From: Lampropedia cohaerens
GTDB taxonomy: Bacteria; Pseudomonadota; Gammaproteobacteria; Burkholderiales; Burkholderiaceae_C
DNA: 64,000 nt
Assembly (NCBI RefSeq): GCF_001005215.1
Contig: NZ_LBNQ01000012.1
Span: 88,458 to 152,457, forward strand
Direction: 5' to 3'
The translations under genes and the position numbers were made by a program. Below are positions 63,691 through 64,000 of this stretch, in pieces; position 1 is the first letter of the stretch; each line of letters starts with the position of its first letter. Below the pieces are notes generated by a model. That model was not told the DNA's origin and ran no database searches. It saw only the letters and a list, made by a program, of their open reading frames with translations.

Positions 63691-64000
63691 GAAACACACT
63701 CCTTCTCTTAACGTCACACGTACACAACCACAGGCGCCAGACATCAGCAGTCCGAACCCGTGCACGTCCACCACCGATTTGCCACGACAGCCGCCGGGAG
63801 TGCCGCGCCACTGCGCGGCCTCCAACGACGGGGATGGCGGGGCGTTGGCGGCAGTGCCGTTACGGCTCCGGACGGCGCCATATCCACACCTGCACGGCAG
63901 CCATGCAGGCAATGGCCATCAACACCGCAATGCGGTGCGGGATGGTCCACAGGGCGTTGTTGCACAAACGTCCCGAGTCTGTAGGCTAGCGCACCCATGA
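63691..64000. other. Unassigned end of window
   Basis: No confident gene is seen in these 310 bp. A minus-strand frame from about 63965 to 63860 would encode ~35 residues with one hydrophobic helix (IAVLMAIACMAAVQVWIW) but only a TTG start and no clear ribosome binding site. Plus-strand frames running to the edge have poor composition. Confidence 0.35.

Noticed and set aside
63635..64000. Plus-strand open frame running off the window end
   Set aside because: It begins inside and antisense to the DUF423 gene and is rich in Pro, Arg and His without any motif.

Overview
The window reads as chromosomal DNA of a high-GC betaproteobacterium of the order Burkholderiales (Comamonadaceae or Alcaligenaceae-like; genus not determinable from this sequence). 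Supporting signs are the glmM-folP-ftsH-rlmE / yhbY / DUF4149-greA block typical of that order, a pgeF-phaC-phaB polyhydroxyalkanoate locus, split pntAA/pntAB/pntB transhydrogenase genes, a GabR-gabTPD cluster, SURF1, and an sbp-cysTWA sulfate importer. No insertion sequence, prophage, CRISPR array, tRNA or rRNA was recognised. Coding density is high and most genes have one clear reading frame; many starts carry an AGGAGACA-type ribosome binding site.

Layout. 1-3.3 kb: a GMC oxidoreductase (cut by the window edge) and an MmsA-type dehydrogenase, divergent from a LysR regulator; the set resembles 3-hydroxypropionate catabolic loci. 3.3-7.4 kb: sulfate ABC importer. 7.8-9.6 kb: small cytochrome c, a frameshifted csbD, serB. 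9.7-13.0 kb: pntAA-panD-pntAB-pntB, with aspartate decarboxylase embedded in the transhydrogenase operon. 13.2-16.8 kb: HIBADH-like reductase, nuclease lipoprotein, lone gspF, pgeF. 17.1-19.8 kb: phaC and phaB without phaA. 19.9-25.1 kb: adhP and aldehyde dehydrogenase divergent from an AcoR-like sigma-54 activator. 25.2-27.0 kb: hemC and an RluA-type pseudouridine synthase. 27.0-33.3 kb: gabR divergent from gabT-gabP-gabD. 33.3-39.0 kb: btuB-btuF-btuC-btuD-cobO behind a cobalamin riboswitch. 39.0-49.9 kb: tex, glmM, folP, ftsH, rlmE, yhbY, a glycosyltransferase, SURF1, DUF4149, greA. 50.1-57.8 kb: a LysR gene and the pgaABCD exopolysaccharide operon, preceded by an AT-rich region. 58.1-63.3 kb: a HIT protein and a valine-degradation cluster (mmsA, LprI-like, isobutyryl-CoA dehydrogenase, crcB, mmsB). 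63.3-64 kb: a DUF423 protein and an unassigned end.

How the parts work together. Several clusters feed semialdehydes and acyl-CoAs into central metabolism: MmsA (two copies), GabD and the AcoD-like aldehyde dehydrogenase all detoxify aldehydes formed by neighbouring dehydrogenases or aminotransferases. PntAB-PntB can supply the NADPH that PhaB consumes in PHA synthesis. The B12 operon imports and adenosylates cobalamin. pgaABCD makes and exports poly-N-acetylglucosamine, and GlmM makes a precursor of its UDP-GlcNAc substrate.

The most notable non-coding signals are a degenerate approx. 29-bp dispersed repeat that supplies gene stop codons, a perfect 29-bp direct repeat upstream of csbD, a hairpin enclosing the start codon of the first LysR gene, an operator-like inverted repeat between gabR and gabT, a 16-bp palindrome upstream of phaC, and a long inverted repeat upstream of pgaA.
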